Shown here: positions 62,801 to 64,000 of the stretch, one piece after another
Layout of the letters: each line of letters opens with the position of its first letter
How positions within the stretch are numbered: position 1 is the stretch's first letter
Assembly (NCBI GenBank): GCA_965112735.1
Contig: OZ218961.1
Coordinates: 3,224,001-3,288,000 of the forward strand
DNA length: 64,000 nucleotides
Source of the DNA: Phaeosaccion multiseriatum
Lineage: Eukaryota > Ochrophyta, other classes
Reading direction: 5' to 3'
Made by a program: the position numbers and the translations under genes
Notes under the pieces: model-generated
Seen by the model: the letters and a program-made list of their open reading frames with translations, nothing else
The model's database searches: none
Told to the model about the DNA's origin: nothing

Positions 62801-64000
62801 CGCATTCTGCCGCACTACTACGAACACGTCAAGACCAATCCGGACACCTTCCTCGTCAGGTTCTACGGTGAGTCATTGTGGTACAGCAGTTGGTCATACC
62901 GCAGCAGTTACGTGGTACAGCAGTTGGTCATACCGCAGCAGTTATGTGGTACAGCAGTAGGGCGCGTCCGACCGACTGAAGGGGTCCATTCTTGTCATTT
63001 CGCGTCGAACGATGGCCTCACCTGTGGTGAATCAAACGAAACGAAAATGACCCCCCTCCTTCTACCATCCACTGCCATACCCCCCCCCCTCCCCCCCCCC
63101 GCAGGCATGTACCGGGTGAAGATGCACCACATCCACCGGCAGGTGCACTTCATTGTGATGAACAGTGTGCTAGACACGCCCAAGGACATTCACCACACCT
63201 TCGACCTCAAGGGAAGCACCTACGGACGGGTCACGCCCAAAGACTCCAAGGTCAGTGATGTTGTAAGTCGGTGCCAGTTGTGATCTGGCCCCGGTGGGCA
63301 CGTGAGTCTCTCACGTCAGGAGCTCCGACTCCTCTCTCAGAGTGTCTCTCAGAGTCTGCTTTGTGTACAGTTACGGACAGAGCGGCCAGCAGCCTTGTTG
63401 TAGGGTTAAGCGATGCTAATGCACATACCAACAAGACCACACTTGTCTAGTAGTCTAAGTGACTATTAACAGTGAGGGCAGTGAGGGCAGGGCAGGTAGG
63501 CGGGGGGGGGGCACCTCCCGACGGGTCTTGGTGAGGGAGTGAGTAACGACAACGACGCGGGAGAGGAGCAACATCCCCCCAACCCTTTTTCGTATGTGGA
63601 GAGTTTCGGCGTTGTGTGGCTTTGAACCAGTACTGATGTATCACCAACTGCTGTGCTGTGCTGTGGTGTGCTGTGCCGTACCAACAGGTGCGAAAGGACC
63701 TCAACTTCATCGAGGAGGGGCGCAAGCTGCACCTCGGGCCACAAAGAGACGCTTTCCTACACATCATGCGCAAAGACGCGCTCTTCCTGGCCTCCATGAA
63801 GATCATGGACTACAGCCTACTGGTGGGCATACACGACAGGCAGGCGGGGCAGGCCGGGGGGGGCAATGGGGGGGAGGAACAGGCCTCGCCGCACCCAGGG
63901 GGGGAGGAGGGAGGGGGCTCGGGGGGTAAGGGCCCCGCGGTGCTGCAGGATCTGGGCCTGTTGGGGGGCGATGACGACGACGACGACGACGAGGAGGAGG
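59849..64000 (+). CDS. phosphatidylinositol phosphate kinase (PIPK), 3' end outside window
   Basis: Seven exons are visible: 59849-61012, 61314-62027, 62299-62415, 62547-62652, 62724-62867, 63105-63250 and 63688 onward; the frame is open at the window end. Exons 1 and 2 give about 600 mostly disordered residues with Gly/Ser/Lys/Asp repeats. The kinase core starts near Y-E-L-S-L-G-M-M-L-G-L-R-V-A-V-G-R at the end of exon 2. It continues with G-D-Y-N-F-L-K-F-I-S-N, F-L-I-K-T-M (ATP-binding lysine), F-D-L-K-G-S-T-Y-G-R and M-D-Y-S-L-L-V-G-I-H, all PIPK hallmarks. The family phosphorylates PtdIns phosphates to PtdIns(4,5)P2 or related lipids at membranes. The activation loop that sets substrate choice lies beyond the window, so type I or II is open. 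An acidic Gly/Asp insert begins at the right edge. Dispersed motif copies lie at 60260 (exon) and 63637 (intron), with an array of variants at 62878-62961. Confidence 0.95.
60260..60273 (+). repeat. dispersed motif copy in exon (QLVIQ frame)
   Basis: Exact 14-mer in sense in the first exon of the PIPK gene. Confidence 0.9.
62878..62961 (+). repeat. 34-bp tandem array carrying the variant motif
   Basis: Two and a third copies of a 34-bp unit in a PIPK intron. Each full unit contains GGTACAGCAGTTGGTCATAC, which is the dispersed motif with G to C at one position. Confidence 0.88.
63637..63650 (-). repeat. dispersed motif copy in intron (antisense)
   Basis: Exact 14-mer antisense to PIPK, about 40 bp upstream of the acceptor of the last visible exon. 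It runs into a CTGTG repeat. Confidence 0.9.

Noticed and set aside
1-64000. tRNA, U-snRNA and SRP RNA genes
   Set aside because: Looked for T-arm GTTCRA patterns and U1, U2 and U6 signatures by eye and found none; a covariance search could still reveal a divergent copy.

Overview
The window is nuclear DNA of a photosynthetic eukaryote, most likely an alga with a red-derived secondary plastid. Genes carry spliceosomal GT-AG introns with long C/T-rich 3' tracts, and simple repeats are abundant. The plastid enzyme DXS begins with a signal-peptide-like segment ending in an AAF motif, followed by a Ser/Gly/Arg-rich transit region. This bipartite presequence is typical of photosynthetic stramenopiles, cryptophytes and haptophytes. 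I lean to a stramenopile but the sequence does not settle the class. Exon boundaries below were read by eye from splice sites, codon phase and family conservation.

Layout: 3' end of a DUF924-type gene (+, 178-959); CCT-motif protein (-, 2580-5147); ribosomal protein uL2/RPL8 (+, 5893-7364); unrecognised low-complexity protein (-, 8193-10073); 13-exon DXS (-, 10864-17059); short elongation factor 1-beta (+, 17530-19297); acyl-CoA-binding protein (-, 19854-20363); STI1-like protein (+, 20637-22489); methionine-synthase-reductase-like diflavin enzyme with a duplicated FMN domain (-, 23326-28421); EB1-like protein (+, 28812-30779); two-MRH-domain ER lectin (-, 31059-33724); unrecognised Lys-rich protein (+, 33873-35384); PUB-domain/IQ protein (+, 37087-38746); two tandem PPR-SMR genes (+, 39891-42731 and 43383-46328); SLC10A7/RCH1-like transporter (-, 47062-49484); type II membrane protein with a concanavalin-like domain (+, 49622-52570); SNARE Sec20 (-, 54664-55845); calponin-homology protein (+, 56214-59372) with a complete 5S rRNA gene inside one intron; and a phosphatidylinositol phosphate kinase cut by the window end (+, 59849-64000). 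These are mostly unrelated housekeeping genes, not a pathway cluster. Neighbours are often divergent with very short shared upstream regions (137-470 bp).

The strongest unexplained signals are: (1) a 14-nt motif, CAGTTGGTGATACA, present nine times exactly plus several variants, in exons (always sense, read as QLVIQ or VGDT) and introns; (2) a 5S rRNA gene nested in a protein-gene intron; (3) a recent exon duplication giving an MTRR-like enzyme two FMN domains; (4) a PPR gene pair duplicated over the coding region only, differing by exactly one 35-residue repeat and by reshuffled RNA-code residues; (5) a 5-nt micro-exon.
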